NCBI RefSeq assembly: GCF_000696095.1
Contig: NZ_BAYX01000011.1
Coordinates: forward strand, 310,001-374,000
Source of the DNA: Rhizobium rhizogenes NBRC 13257
GTDB taxonomy: Bacteria > Pseudomonadota > Alphaproteobacteria > Rhizobiales > Rhizobiaceae
DNA length: 64,000 nt
Direction: 5' to 3'
Shown here: piece after piece, positions 17,321-26,444 of the stretch
Numbering within the stretch: position 1 is the first letter of the stretch
How the letters are laid out: each line of letters opens with the position of its first letter
Position numbers and translations under genes: made by a program
Notes under the pieces: generated by a model
What the model saw: only the letters and a program-made list of their open reading frames with translations
Databases searched by the model: none
Told to the model about the DNA's origin: nothing

Positions 17321-18904
17321 TTAGGCCTTGAGCCAGGCGCGCTCGGCGATGCGGTAGCCGCTAAGATCGCCGCCGCCCGGCACCGGCACATAGCCGCCGA
17401 CCTTGTCGCTAGCCGCCGCCAGATTGTCGACGAAGAGCGGGATGATCTCGCCGCCTTCATCCACCAGCTTCACCTGCAGGTCATGATAGATCTGCTTACG
17501 CTTGGTCTCGTCCAGCTCGACACGCGCCGCTGCCAGCAGCTTGTCGAAGGCCTCATCGCGCCAGGCAGTTTCGTTCCACGGCGCGTCGGACTGGAGGATC
17601 AGCGACAACATGGCGTCGGCCGTCGGGCGCACCGACCAGTTGGAGGCGACGAACGGCTTCTTCAGCCATACCTCATCCCAATATCCATCCGAGGGAACAC
17701 GGTCGACATCGATGGTGATGCCGGCCTTGGCGGCGGAAGCCTGATAGAGCTGTGCCGCGTCGACCGAGCCGGGGAAACCGTTGTCGGACGCACTAAGCTG
17801 GATGCCACTTGGCGAGCCCGCCTTCTTGAAGTGGAACGACGCCTTTTCGGGGTCATAGGCGCGCTGCGGAATATCCTTGGCGAAATAGGGGTTCCAGGAG
17901 GCGATCGGATTATCGTTGCCGATAGCGCCGGTGCCGACGAGAAGGCTCTTCTGCAACTCCTCGCGGTCAATCGCATATTTCAGCGCCAGCCGCAGGTCGA
18001 GATTGTTATAGGGAGCGGTGTCGACCCGCATCGGGAAGCAGTACATCGTGTTTTCCTGCGAGCGCAGGATCTGCACGCCAGGGCGGCCGGTAAGCCGGCT
18101 GACGGATCGCGGTTCGACACGGTTGATGATATGCACCTGTCCGCTCAACAGCGCCGCCATGCGGGCAGTCGCATCGCTCATGGCGATGGTTTCAACGGAA
18201 TCAACGAAGGCGCGGTCCGAGGCCCAGTAGTTCGGGTTGCGCTTGGTGAGGGCGCGAACGCCCGGCTGGAAGTCTTCGAGGATGAAAGCACCTGTGCCGA
18301 CACCCTTGTCAAAGTCGCCGCCGTCGGGGCCGATGCCGAGATGGTAGTCGACGAGAGCGGCCGGGAAATCGGCATTGCCCGAATTCAGCGTCACGGTCAC
18401 TTCATGCGTGTCGGAGGCGCTGATGTCGGTAACTGCCAGAAGCTGGCCCTTGCCGCCGGAATTGCTCTTTTCGCCGCGGTGATGATTGAGCGAATAGACG
18501 ACGTCCTGCGCGGTCAGTTCCTTGCCGTTGTGGAACTGGATGCCCTTCTTCAGCTTGAAGACCCACTTGCTGCCATCGGGCGTTGCCGGTTCCCAGCTTT
18601 CGGCGAGCGCGCCGATCAGCTTGCCATCCGGGCCGAGCTCGACGACGGTGTTGAAGAGCTGAAAGCCGACCGTGTACATATAGGCTTCGGTATAGAAGGC
18701 GGGATCGAGCCTGTCCGAGCTCGACGCCGTATCCAGCCCCAGCACGAGATGTCCGCCCTTGACCGGCGTTTCCGCCTGCGCCGCAGCGCTGCCGGGAAGC
18801 AAAAGCCCGCCTGCCGAAAGCGTCGCCGACAGGGCGCCCGCTGTTTGCAGGAACCGGCGCCGTGTCGGCTGCAGGATGTTCGAAATCGTCTTTTCGCCCG
18901 GCAT
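17321..18904 (-). CDS. Peptide-type ABC transporter substrate-binding protein (SBP_bac_5)
   Basis: A 527-residue periplasmic binding protein that gives the importer its specificity. The N terminus has a twin-arginine-like signal (TRRRFLQTAGAL, then a hydrophobic stretch ending SAAAQA), suggesting Tat export. The mature part shows the family signature region ALAESWEPATPDGSKWVFKLKKGIQFHNG and the C-terminal QIYHDLQVKLVDEGGEIIPLF. Members bind peptides but also opines, glutathione, amino-acid conjugates and oligosaccharides. A methyltransferase-like gene at the end of the operon and an M20 amidohydrolase gene upstream hint at an N-acylated or methylated amino-acid compound. Confidence 0.92.
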   Translation of the reverse strand: MPGEKTISNILQPTRRRFLQTAGALSATLSAGGLLLPGSAAAQAETPVKGGHLVLGLDTASSSDRLDPAFYTEAYMYTVGFQLFNTVVELGPDGKLIGALAESWEPATPDGSKWVFKLKKGIQFHNGKELTAQDVVYSLNHHRGEKSNSGGKGQLLAVTDISASDTHEVTVTLNSGNADFPAALVDYHLGIGPDGGDFDKGVGTGAFILEDFQPGVRALTKRNPNYWASDRAFVDSVETIAMSDATARMAALLSGQVHIINRVEPRSVSRLTGRPGVQILRSQENTMYCFPMRVDTAPYNNLDLRLALKYAIDREELQKSLLVGTGAIGNDNPIASWNPYFAKDIPQRAYDPEKASFHFKKAGSPSGIQLSASDNGFPGSVDAAQLYQASAAKAGITIDVDRVPSDGYWDEVWLKKPFVASNWSVRPTADAMLSLILQSDAPWNETAWRDEAFDKLLAAARVELDETKRKQIYHDLQVKLVDEGGEIIPLFVDNLAAASDKVGGYVPVPGGGDLSGYRIAERAWLKA

Positions 18905-18972
18905 TAAAATCTATTCCTCTTCATCTGATGGCTTCCGGCTCCGCATTGCGGCGGCCGCGCGGCACATTTCCT

Positions 18973-18989
18973 ATGGTATCGGCTAACAT
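18973..18989. promoter_or_regulatory. Weak LacI-like inverted repeat before the binding-protein gene
   Basis: ATGGTATCGGCTAACAT has the half-sites ATGGTA and TAACAT (five of six complementary) but one base more spacing than the 16-base palindromes of the sugar-acid locus. It may be a site for another LacI protein or chance. Confidence 0.25.
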
Positions 18990-19089
18990 CAAGCCCGCAA
19001 TTTCCTCCTAAAAATCAACGATCCGGAAGAAACAAAATGCAAAATCGGTTTGGCGACCGGTCCCGTGTCGTAAATGGAGGCTTCGCCGG

Positions 19090-20274
19090 CTAAGCCAGGA
19101 GCTTTGCGGCGGCCAACGACAGCGCTACGACACCGTTTGCGATACAGCGCTCGTCCGGCTGGTAGTCGGAATTGTGGACACGATCGTTGCGGCCTTCCTG
19201 GGAGGAGCCGACGCCAAGCTGGAAGGCCGGAACCTTCGCGCCGACCAGAGCGAAGTCCTCCGCGCCGAGGCCCGCCTCGCGCTCCAGGACGACGTCGCCA
19301 TAATGCTCGCGGATCGCCGACATGGTGGTCGTCAGAATATGCTCGTCATTGATCAGCGAGGGCACGCCGCGCACGTAGTTCACCTCGCAGCGAACGCGCA
19401 TGGATGCTTCCAGCCCCTCGCAGACGCGGCGCATGGCAGCCTCGATCACGTCGCGTGATTCCGCGTCCTGGCAACGAACCGTTCCCATGATGGCAACGGA
19501 GTCGGGAATGATGTTGTGCGTGTTGCCGCCATGAATGGAGCCGACGGTCAGGACCGCCGGGCGCATCGGGTCGACCTCGCGCGAAACGATTGCCTGCAAT
19601 TGTGTGATGAGATGCGCAGTGGCAACGACCGGATCGATTGCCGCATGAGGGCGCGCGGCATGGCCGGATTTGGCATGAATGGTAATGTCGAACTCGTCGG
19701 AGGAGCCGTTCGATATGCCCCGGATGAAGCTGAACGTTCCGACGGGCTCATCCGGATAATTGTGGAAGCCGAGCGCATAGTCGACACCATCAAGCACGCC
19801 GTCGACGATCATCGCCGCCGCGCCGCTTTCCTGCGTTTCCTCGGCCGGCTGGAACATCAGTTTCACGTTGCCGCTGAGACGGGGGGCAATCTCCTTGAGG
19901 ATCGCGCCGACGCCGATCAGCGTCGCCGTATGCAGGTCGTGGCCGCAGGCATGCATCTTGCCTTCGATCTGGCTGGCAAACGGCAGGCCGGTCTGCTCCT
20001 GCATGGGCAGGGCATCCATGTCGGCCCGGATGAGAAGCGTCGGGCCGGGACGCCCGCCCTTGATAAAGCCGACGACGCCGGTGCGGCCTATGCCGGTCTG
20101 ATGCTCGATCCCGAGGCTTGCGAGCTCACGGGCGACCACGCCGCTCGTCCTGACGACATCGAAGCCGGTCTCGGGATGGGCGTGGATATCGCGGCGAACC
20201 TCGATCAAATGCTCCTCTTGCTGCGATGAAAGCTGCTGTACGAGCGCATTGAGATCATTGACGTGCGAATTCAT
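19090..20274 (-). CDS. M20-family amidohydrolase (hippurate/N-acyl-amino-acid hydrolase type)
   Basis: Hydrolyses an amide bond in an N-acyl amino acid or similar compound. The 394-residue protein has the M20D hallmarks: RRDIHAHPETGFD near the N terminus, the metal-site motif MHACGHDLHTATL, and VMFQPAEE-type sequence (LMFQPAEETQESGAAAMI). The C-terminal segment GLGAEDFALVGAKVPAFQLGVGS also fits. No signal peptide is seen, so it is cytoplasmic. The chosen ATG gives the usual N terminus; the frame remains open upstream for 65 codons without a good ribosome site. It ends 185 bases before the peptide-type importer on the same strand and may process the imported substrate. Confidence 0.88.
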   Translation of the reverse strand: MNSHVNDLNALVQQLSSQQEEHLIEVRRDIHAHPETGFDVVRTSGVVARELASLGIEHQTGIGRTGVVGFIKGGRPGPTLLIRADMDALPMQEQTGLPFASQIEGKMHACGHDLHTATLIGVGAILKEIAPRLSGNVKLMFQPAEETQESGAAAMIVDGVLDGVDYALGFHNYPDEPVGTFSFIRGISNGSSDEFDITIHAKSGHAARPHAAIDPVVATAHLITQLQAIVSREVDPMRPAVLTVGSIHGGNTHNIIPDSVAIMGTVRCQDAESRDVIEAAMRRVCEGLEASMRVRCEVNYVRGVPSLINDEHILTTTMSAIREHYGDVVLEREAGLGAEDFALVGAKVPAFQLGVGSSQEGRNDRVHNSDYQPDERCIANGVVALSLAAAKLLA

Positions 20275-20922
20275 CTTGCTGGTATCCCGGAGAGCCTGTG
20301 GAGAAGAACGCTTTGCCTTCATTCGGTGCGGCAAGCGACCTAACGGACATTGAGTATTTGAACGATTAGCCTCGAGCTGCTTGGAGAGCAACATTTCCAA
20401 GCCTTGATCCTGCAAATCCCCGATCATTCGCGGACACCGCAAGGCCAAGACGCCCCGATCTTCGCTCATTCCCCACTTTTTTCGCCGCGCTTCATCCGCA
20501 GGCTAGTCGGCATGACGAAACTGTTGCACGGTCGCAACGCCGGATGATCAATTCATAGACTGCCAAGGGCGTGTAACGCCCCGCCTATCATCCAGCCGGA
20601 CGGCAGAGGCGCAATAAAATCAAGCAGAAAACATGTGAATTACAATCCACTTTTATTCGCGTCCGCACAAAAGTTTGCATCCATTCTAAATCACTGCCGT
20701 TGCAAGGTTTTTTCAGTCCGCCTATGGCAGGATCGGTGTTTGGGTAAAGCCCTTTGCCAGAGACCGATGACACGGGTGTGATTGATTGTCGACGCGAACT
20801 GACCGGGACAGGGGAACAGGACACGAGCGGGCGTGGAAACCGGCAGGTTTCGCGGCTCCCGTCGCGATATGCGTTGATTTCGGCTATTGGGTATCGTCAG
20901 GCTTGAGGAAGGAGGCGTCGTC
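20275..20922. other. Intergenic region between the amidohydrolase and the ECF sigma gene
   Basis: No gene is supported. It must hold the promoters of two divergent transcription units. TTCTAAA at 20684-20690 resembles half of an Irr (iron control element) box, but the partner half does not match, so no iron-responsive site is called. No copy of the ECF promoter found before fecR was seen here. Confidence 0.4.
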
Positions 20923-21438
20923 ATGTCCTCCGTCCTGAACACCATATTCGAGACGCAGCGGCGCTCCCTGCTGTGGAGCGTGATGCGGATTGTGCGCGAT
21001 CCGCAGACGGCCGAGGATCTCGCGCAGGAGACCTATGTCAGGGCGCGGCGGGCAGCGGATAACGGCCCGATCGAGCATGTCGAGGCCTTCCTGCACCAGA
21101 CAGCCCGTAATCTTGCGCTAGATCATCTGCGCCGCAAGAACACCCGCACCAACGTCGAGGCCGAGGGCGTCGATGAAGCGACCGTCGCCGCCATTGCCGC
21201 CGATATCCCCTCCATCGAGGATGCGATCATCGAGCGCGAGAGGCTATGCTGGTTTAAAAAGGCGCTTTCCGGACTTCCTGAGCGGGCGCAAACGATCATG
21301 GTTCTCAGCCGCCTGGAGGAATGGCCGAACGTTCGCATCGCCGATCATCTTGGCGTCTCCGAGCGGACGGTGTTCAATGATCTGAAGCTCGCCATGGGGC
21401 ATTGCCGGGACGCGCTTGCGCGGCTCGACAAGAAGTGA
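20923..21438 (+). CDS. ECF sigma factor, FecI type
   Basis: A 171-residue sigma-70 family factor with region 2 (about 5-75, including RDPQTAEDLAQETYVRARRA) and region 4 (about 110-165, with the HTH IADHLGVSERTVFNDLKLAM). It would direct RNA polymerase to genes for iron-siderophore uptake after a signal through the TonB receptor and FecR. The ATG is fixed by GGAGG seven bases upstream. It is followed by fecR and the receptor gene, and both of those, but not this gene, are preceded by the same promoter-like element, its probable target. Confidence 0.9.
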   Translation: MSSVLNTIFETQRRSLLWSVMRIVRDPQTAEDLAQETYVRARRAADNGPIEHVEAFLHQTARNLALDHLRRKNTRTNVEAEGVDEATVAAIAADIPSIEDAIIERERLCWFKKALSGLPERAQTIMVLSRLEEWPNVRIADHLGVSERTVFNDLKLAMGHCRDALARLDKK

Positions 21439-21526
21439 TCCCCTGATGGTAATGACATCTATCACGTTGCGGGGTTTAACCCTTCCCGTCACTGGCTTGC
21501 GAGACATCGTATGCCCGAGGGAAACC

Positions 21527-21562
21527 TTTTTTGCCGGGTTTCAGATTACCGAACGTCTAGGT
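21527..21562 (+). promoter_or_regulatory. ECF (FecI-type) promoter before fecR
   Basis: TTTTTTGCCGG followed after 16 bases by CGTCTAGGT. The same two blocks with the same 16-base spacing occur before the TonB receptor gene, so they are read as the -35 and -10 elements of the neighbouring ECF sigma factor. The GTG of fecR lies about 40 bases downstream. Confidence 0.75.
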
Positions 21563-21601
21563 TATAGGGACCCGCGATGCACTGAAGATGGGATGGCCTG
21601 A

Positions 21602-22609
21602 GTGGGACGGAACGGCACGGACAATGAGGACGAGACGGGCGAAGGCTACGTTCACGACGATCCGATCGCCGATGCGGCGCTCGAGTGGTTCGCCCGCCTG
21701 CGCAACGCCGAACCCGACGCCCGCACCATGCGTGATTTTCAAGCCTGGCTCGATCACAACACGCGACACGCGGAGGAGTTTCACGCCCTTGAGGCAATGT
21801 GGGGCTCAAGCGCCTTTGCAAAAGCGGTCGCCTCTCTCCCGATGGCGGAAAGCGCCGCCAAGCAGACCGCCGCGTCGCGGCGGCAGGGGTTGCGCTGGCT
21901 TCCGCGCCTTGCGGCCGCGGCTGCGGTGGTATTGGCCGTGCTGGGTGCCTGGCAATATCCGAAACTGATGCTGGCCTGGCAGGCCGACTACATCACAGCG
22001 ACCGGCGATCAATCCACGATCCACCTCCCCGACGGCTCGACCATGATCCTCAACACGGCGTCGGCCGTTGCGTTCGATTTCCAGAACGGCCAGCGCACAG
22101 TGCGGCTGCTCAAGGGCGAGGCCTTCTTCGACGTGCAGCACGATGCGTCCCATCCCTTCAGGGTGACCGGCCATTTCGGCGAAGTCGAAGTCACCGGCAC
22201 GGCGTTTTCGGTACGGGCCGATGACGACTCCGACGATGTCGTGCTGGAACGCGGTCATGTCGAAGTCACCTGTCTTTGCAATGCGGCCGAGCAGGTCAGG
22301 CTGGAGCCCGACGAGGCGGTAACGGCGACAGCCACGTCATTGTCGGCGGTGCGAAAAACCGATCCGTCCCGCGCGCTCGCCTGGCGCGATGGACGCGTCA
22401 TCTTCGACGATCAGCCGCTTGGAACCGTGCTCAACGAGCTGCGCCGCTATTACGGCGGCACGATCATTGTTGCCGACAGCCGCATCAGCCGCCTGATCGT
22501 TACCGGCAACTATCGTCTCGACAGTATCGAAGGCGCCATTCGCACCCTGGCGGATGCGGCGGGCGTGGGAATGACCCGGATTCCAGGCGGAATCATAATC
22601 TTGCGATAA
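21602..22609 (+). CDS. FecR-family anti-sigma factor / signal transducer
   Basis: A 335-residue inner-membrane regulator that holds the ECF sigma factor and relays the receptor's signal. Domains in order: a cytoplasmic FecR N-terminal (DUF4880) segment (about 18-65, with ALEWFARLRNAEPDARTMRDFQAWL), one membrane segment (about 101-120), the periplasmic FecR domain (about 133-230, with TIHLPDGSTMILNTASAVAF) and a C-terminal STN-like segment (about 265-335). The start is GTG. It lies directly downstream of the sigma gene and immediately before the receptor gene, the order typical of FecIRA-like cell-surface signalling systems. Confidence 0.9.
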   Translation: MGRNGTDNEDETGEGYVHDDPIADAALEWFARLRNAEPDARTMRDFQAWLDHNTRHAEEFHALEAMWGSSAFAKAVASLPMAESAAKQTAASRRQGLRWLPRLAAAAAVVLAVLGAWQYPKLMLAWQADYITATGDQSTIHLPDGSTMILNTASAVAFDFQNGQRTVRLLKGEAFFDVQHDASHPFRVTGHFGEVEVTGTAFSVRADDDSDDVVLERGHVEVTCLCNAAEQVRLEPDEAVTATATSLSAVRKTDPSRALAWRDGRVIFDDQPLGTVLNELRRYYGGTIIVADSRISRLIVTGNYRLDSIEGAIRTLADAAGVGMTRIPGGIIILR

Positions 22610-22618
22610 TCCCTCAAC

Positions 22619-22655
22619 TTTTTTTGCCGGTTCCGCATCTCCACCACGTCTAGGT
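22619..22655 (+). promoter_or_regulatory. ECF (FecI-type) promoter before the TonB receptor gene
   Basis: A T-run with TTGCCGG, then 16 bases, then CGTCTAGGT: the same blocks and spacing as before fecR. Because the -10 block ends at 22652, the receptor must start downstream of it, which excludes the longest reading frame beginning at 22657 and supports an ATG near 22723. Confidence 0.78.
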
Positions 22656-22722
22656 ATTGAAGGGTGACGGTTGCGCACGGTGCGGTCCGAACCCTCTGGG
22701 GCCAGAAGGGATTATCGGCAAG

Positions 22723-25212
22723 ATGAGAATGGGGCGGACGTCATCGCATGGGCAGCAGATCAGGAAACATGGGAACGAGCGCATTCTGGCGCGGGCACTT
22801 CTGGCATCGACACTTTTAAGCTGCCTCAGTGTCACTTCCGTATTGCCCGCCATGGGGCAGCAAGCGCGTCCGGCCGCCACGCAGGCGATGAATTTCCAGA
22901 TCCCGGCGCAGCCGCTCGACGCGGCCATCAGCGCCTTCATTCGCGCAACCGGCTGGCAGATCAGCTATTCCTCGGCAATCGCACGCGGCGAGACATCCGG
23001 TGCTGCGATCGGGTCGATGACGCCGACGCAGGCCTTGCAGCGCCTCGTTGCCGGCACCGGCATCGTCGTTCGCGTCGGCGCACCCGGCTCGGCCGCCCTC
23101 GTCGATCCCACCACCACGGCAGCGAGCGGAATGGCGGCCGATGGCTCAACCGTGCTCGCGCCGATCACCGTGACCGGCCAGGATGGCGCTTTCGGCCCGA
23201 CCAACGGCTATATCGCGCAGAATGCCCTAACGGGAACCAAGACCGGCACGCCCTTGATCGAAACGCCGCAATCGGTCTCCGTCGTTACGCGCAAGCAGAT
23301 GGAAGACCAGAACTCGAAGACCGTTTCGGAGGCACTGCGCTACACGCCGGGTGTCGCCGCCGAGACGCGTACCGGGCGCTATGACTATCCGAACATCCGC
23401 GGTTTCGGTACGCCGGGCGGCTCCGAGGCGAATTGGGTCGGGCTCATGGATGGGCTGCGCATGCCGCGCGGCATCTACTACATCGCGCCGTCGATCGACC
23501 CCTATATGCTGGAGCGGGTCGAGGTGCTGAAAGGCCCCTCCTCCATCCTTTACGGCGCCGTCAATCCGGGCGGCGTGGTCAACCTCTGGAGCAAGCGCCC
23601 GACGGAAGAGCCCCTGCACGAGGTCGACCTGCAATACGGCACCTTCAACCGCAAACAGATCGGCTTCGACTTCAGCGGTCCGGTCAACAACGACAACACG
23701 GTACTCTATCGCCTGACCGGCGTTGCGCGCGACGCGGATTCTCAGGTCGATTTCGCCAAAGATCAGCGCCTCTCGATCTCTCCGGCGGTGACATGGCAGC
23801 CAGACGGCGACACCAAGCTGACTATTCTCGGCAATGCCCAGCGCGATCCGAATGCCGGGAATTTCAACTACCTCCCCTATGTCGGCACGGTGAAGTCGGC
23901 ATCCTGGGGCAAGCTGTCGCGCAACTTCACCGAGGCCGATCCGAATTTCGACCAGTCGCAGCGGTCGCAATATTCGATCGGCTATGAGTTCGAGCATCGC
24001 TTCAACGACATCTGGACCGTGCGGCAGAACCTGCGCTTCATGCACGCCGACTATGATTACAAATCGGTCTTCCAGAATGGATGGCTGACGCCGACCCAGC
24101 TGTCGCGCATGTCGATCCATTCGGTCGAATCCTTCGATGGTCTCGCCATCGACAACCAGGCCCAGGCCGAGTTTTTGACGGGCGAGATCCGGCACACCGC
24201 GCTGTTCGGGCTGGACTATCGCCGCAACAATGCCGACGTGAAGATGGGCTATGGGGCAGTCGATCCGCTCGACGTGCTCAATCCGGTCTACTACCAGACC
24301 ATCGCATCGCCGAGCCTCGATTATGTGACCAGCCAGAAGCTCAACCAGACCGGCGTTTACGTTCAGGACCAGATGAAGCTGGGCAACCTGTCGCTGTTGA
24401 CGGGTATCCGTGGCGATTGGGTCGACGCCGAGACCCGCAACAATTATGCGCCGGCTTACGTGCCCCAGTCGGACAAGGCTTTCTCCTGGCGCACGGCGCT
24501 TATGTATAATTTCGACAATGGCATCGCACCCTATGCCAGCTATTCGACGTCCTTCGAGCCGGTGCTCGGCACGGACTGGTCCGGCAATCCGTTCAAGCCG
24601 ACCAAGGGCGAGCAATATGAAGTCGGCGTCAAATATCAGCCGGATGGCTGGGAAAGCTTCCTCACGGCATCGCTGTTCGACATCACTCAGCGGAACGTAA
24701 AGACGGCGGACCCGGATACTTCGCATCCTTATGCCTCCGTGCAGACGGGCGAGGTCCGGTCGCGCGGCGTCGAGCTGGAGGCTCATGTCAACGTCAACGA
24801 CAATCTGAGTCTGATCGCCTCCTACTCCCATATCGATATCAAGAATACCGAGGACACGACCTATCAGGGCAAGCGTCCTTATGGCGTGCCAAGCAACCTC
24901 GCCTCGCTCTGGGCCAACTACGAATTCGACGACGGCACGTTGGACGGCCTCAGCCTCGGAGCTGGTGTCCGCTACGTCGGTTCATCCTATGGCGATGCCG
25001 CCAACAGCTTGAAGGTTCCCTCCTACACGCTGGTGGACGCTGCCCTGCGCTATGACTTCGGCAAACTGAACCCCGACATGAAAAACCTGCAACTGTCGGT
25101 CAATGCGACCAACTTGTTCAACAAGACCTTCGTATCATCATGCTGGAGCGAGACTTCGTGCTTCTACGGCAACGGCCGGACGATTACCGCCAACCTCAAA
25201 TACCGGTGGTAA
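22723..25212 (+). CDS. TonB-dependent siderophore receptor with N-terminal signalling (STN) domain
   Basis: Outer-membrane gate for a ferric siderophore, 829 residues from the start chosen by the promoter position. It has a signal peptide ending near PAMGQQ, a secretin/TonB N-terminal STN domain (about 55-110, MNFQIPAQPLDAAISAF), a TonB-box-like stretch (APITVTGQ), a plug domain with NIRGFGTPGG and VEVLKGPSSILYGAVNPGGVVNLWSK, and a 22-strand barrel ending in a terminal aromatic (KYRW). The STN domain signals to FecR, so uptake is coupled to induction. The plug and C-terminal CWSETSCFYG pattern resemble hydroxamate receptors (FhuA/FoxA group); the exact siderophore is not determined. Confidence 0.93.
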   Translation: MRMGRTSSHGQQIRKHGNERILARALLASTLLSCLSVTSVLPAMGQQARPAATQAMNFQIPAQPLDAAISAFIRATGWQISYSSAIARGETSGAAIGSMTPTQALQRLVAGTGIVVRVGAPGSAALVDPTTTAASGMAADGSTVLAPITVTGQDGAFGPTNGYIAQNALTGTKTGTPLIETPQSVSVVTRKQMEDQNSKTVSEALRYTPGVAAETRTGRYDYPNIRGFGTPGGSEANWVGLMDGLRMPRGIYYIAPSIDPYMLERVEVLKGPSSILYGAVNPGGVVNLWSKRPTEEPLHEVDLQYGTFNRKQIGFDFSGPVNNDNTVLYRLTGVARDADSQVDFAKDQRLSISPAVTWQPDGDTKLTILGNAQRDPNAGNFNYLPYVGTVKSASWGKLSRNFTEADPNFDQSQRSQYSIGYEFEHRFNDIWTVRQNLRFMHADYDYKSVFQNGWLTPTQLSRMSIHSVESFDGLAIDNQAQAEFLTGEIRHTALFGLDYRRNNADVKMGYGAVDPLDVLNPVYYQTIASPSLDYVTSQKLNQTGVYVQDQMKLGNLSLLTGIRGDWVDAETRNNYAPAYVPQSDKAFSWRTALMYNFDNGIAPYASYSTSFEPVLGTDWSGNPFKPTKGEQYEVGVKYQPDGWESFLTASLFDITQRNVKTADPDTSHPYASVQTGEVRSRGVELEAHVNVNDNLSLIASYSHIDIKNTEDTTYQGKRPYGVPSNLASLWANYEFDDGTLDGLSLGAGVRYVGSSYGDAANSLKVPSYTLVDAALRYDFGKLNPDMKNLQLSVNATNLFNKTFVSSCWSETSCFYGNGRTITANLKYRW

Positions 25213-26372
25213 TGCGAATGCTCGGGCTGAACCTCCTGCTTCGAACAACGGTAGTATGCCGCGCGCGTCTCATCGCACGCGGCATACTGATCATTGTCAC
25301 TTACGCCGCGATCGTCTGCGGTGCACAGGCGGCAAACGCACAGCCCGCGACCTTCACCGACATCGCCGGACGGACCATCGAACTGTCCCATCCGGCCCGC
25401 CGCGTCATCCTCGCCGATGGCCAGTTGCTAACCGCCCTGGCCTTGCTCGAGTCCGATCCGACTGAACAAGTCGTCGGTTGGGCGGATAATTTCGTTCGGT
25501 TCGATCCATCGACTTATGGCCAATACAGGCGGCGCTTTCCCCGTATGGCGGACATCTCGGTCGTTGGCGGGACGACCGCCGATGCGTTCTCCGTCGAAAA
25601 GGCGCTGAGCCTTCGGCCGGACCTCGTCATCGTCCCGCTCTGGTTCGGCACGTCCAGCACCATGGAGACGCAGTTGAACGCGGCTGGCGTCGCCGTCGCC
25701 TATGTCGATTTCTTCAACGACCCGATCAAGAATACCGCCGCCAGCATGCGGATTCTTGGCAAGGCGCTCGGGCAGGAAGGCCGTGCCGAGGCCTATATCG
25801 ATTTCTACGAAAGCCATATGCGGCGGATTTCCGAGCGATTGGCCGGTGCCGACATCACCAGGCCCAAGGTCTTCCTGCATGCCCGCGCCGGTGGCTGGGA
25901 ATGCTGTTGGTCGGCAGGCGGCAAGGTCGGCGAATTCATCGAGTTCGCCGGTGGCGAGAACATCGCGAAATCGGTCGTCAAGGGCGCGACTGGCCAGCTC
26001 AGCCTCGAATATGTCCTGTCGCAGGACCCGGATATCTATATCGCCGCCGGCGGAGCCGATCTTCCCGGCAGCGGCGGCTTCATGATCGGTCCCGGCGCTT
26101 CCGCGGAGCTTGTTCATTCCGCGCTGAAGGATGCGGCACAAGAGCCGGGGATCGGCACGCTCTCGGCTTTCGCAAAGGGCCGCGCGCATGCGCTTTGGCT
26201 CTTCTTCTTCCATTCCCCAACCAATGTGCTTGCGGTCGAGGCGATGGCGAAGTGGTTTCATCCGGATCTGTTCGCCGATATCGACCCGCAGAAAACGCTG
26301 GCGGAGATCAACGAAAAATTTCTCGCGGTTCCGATGCAAGGAACCTACTGGGCCGATCTTCTCGATCCGTGA
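25212..26372 (+). CDS. Iron-siderophore ABC transporter substrate-binding protein
   Basis: A 386-residue periplasmic binding protein of the TroA/FhuD-like class. The chosen ATG overlaps the receptor stop by one base (TAATG), and the N terminus gives a signal peptide ending near AANA. The mature part begins with FTDIAGRTIELSHPARRVILADGQ, the usual opening of Fe-siderophore binding proteins, and LSLEYVLSQDPDIYIAAGG is the typical second-lobe element. The matching permease and ATPase genes are not in this cluster and may lie elsewhere. A shorter ATG two codons on is equally possible. Confidence 0.87.
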   Translation: MRMLGLNLLLRTTVVCRARLIARGILIIVTYAAIVCGAQAANAQPATFTDIAGRTIELSHPARRVILADGQLLTALALLESDPTEQVVGWADNFVRFDPSTYGQYRRRFPRMADISVVGGTTADAFSVEKALSLRPDLVIVPLWFGTSSTMETQLNAAGVAVAYVDFFNDPIKNTAASMRILGKALGQEGRAEAYIDFYESHMRRISERLAGADITRPKVFLHARAGGWECCWSAGGKVGEFIEFAGGENIAKSVVKGATGQLSLEYVLSQDPDIYIAAGGADLPGSGGFMIGPGASAELVHSALKDAAQEPGIGTLSAFAKGRAHALWLFFFHSPTNVLAVEAMAKWFHPDLFADIDPQKTLAEINEKFLAVPMQGTYWADLLDP

Positions 26373-26444
26373 CCCCTCTCCCACCGAAACGGAGATCCCA
26401 CCATCGCTCCGCCTCGGCATCGCCAACTCAGGACACACCGCCTC

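Noticed and set aside
20674..20690. Possible Irr (ICE) box upstream of the ECF sigma gene
   Set aside because: Only one half (TTCTAAA) matches; the other half is too different to support a site.
23227..24831. 534-codon minus-strand frame inside the TonB receptor gene
   Set aside because: The receptor on the plus strand has clear domains throughout; the antisense translation shows no family motif.
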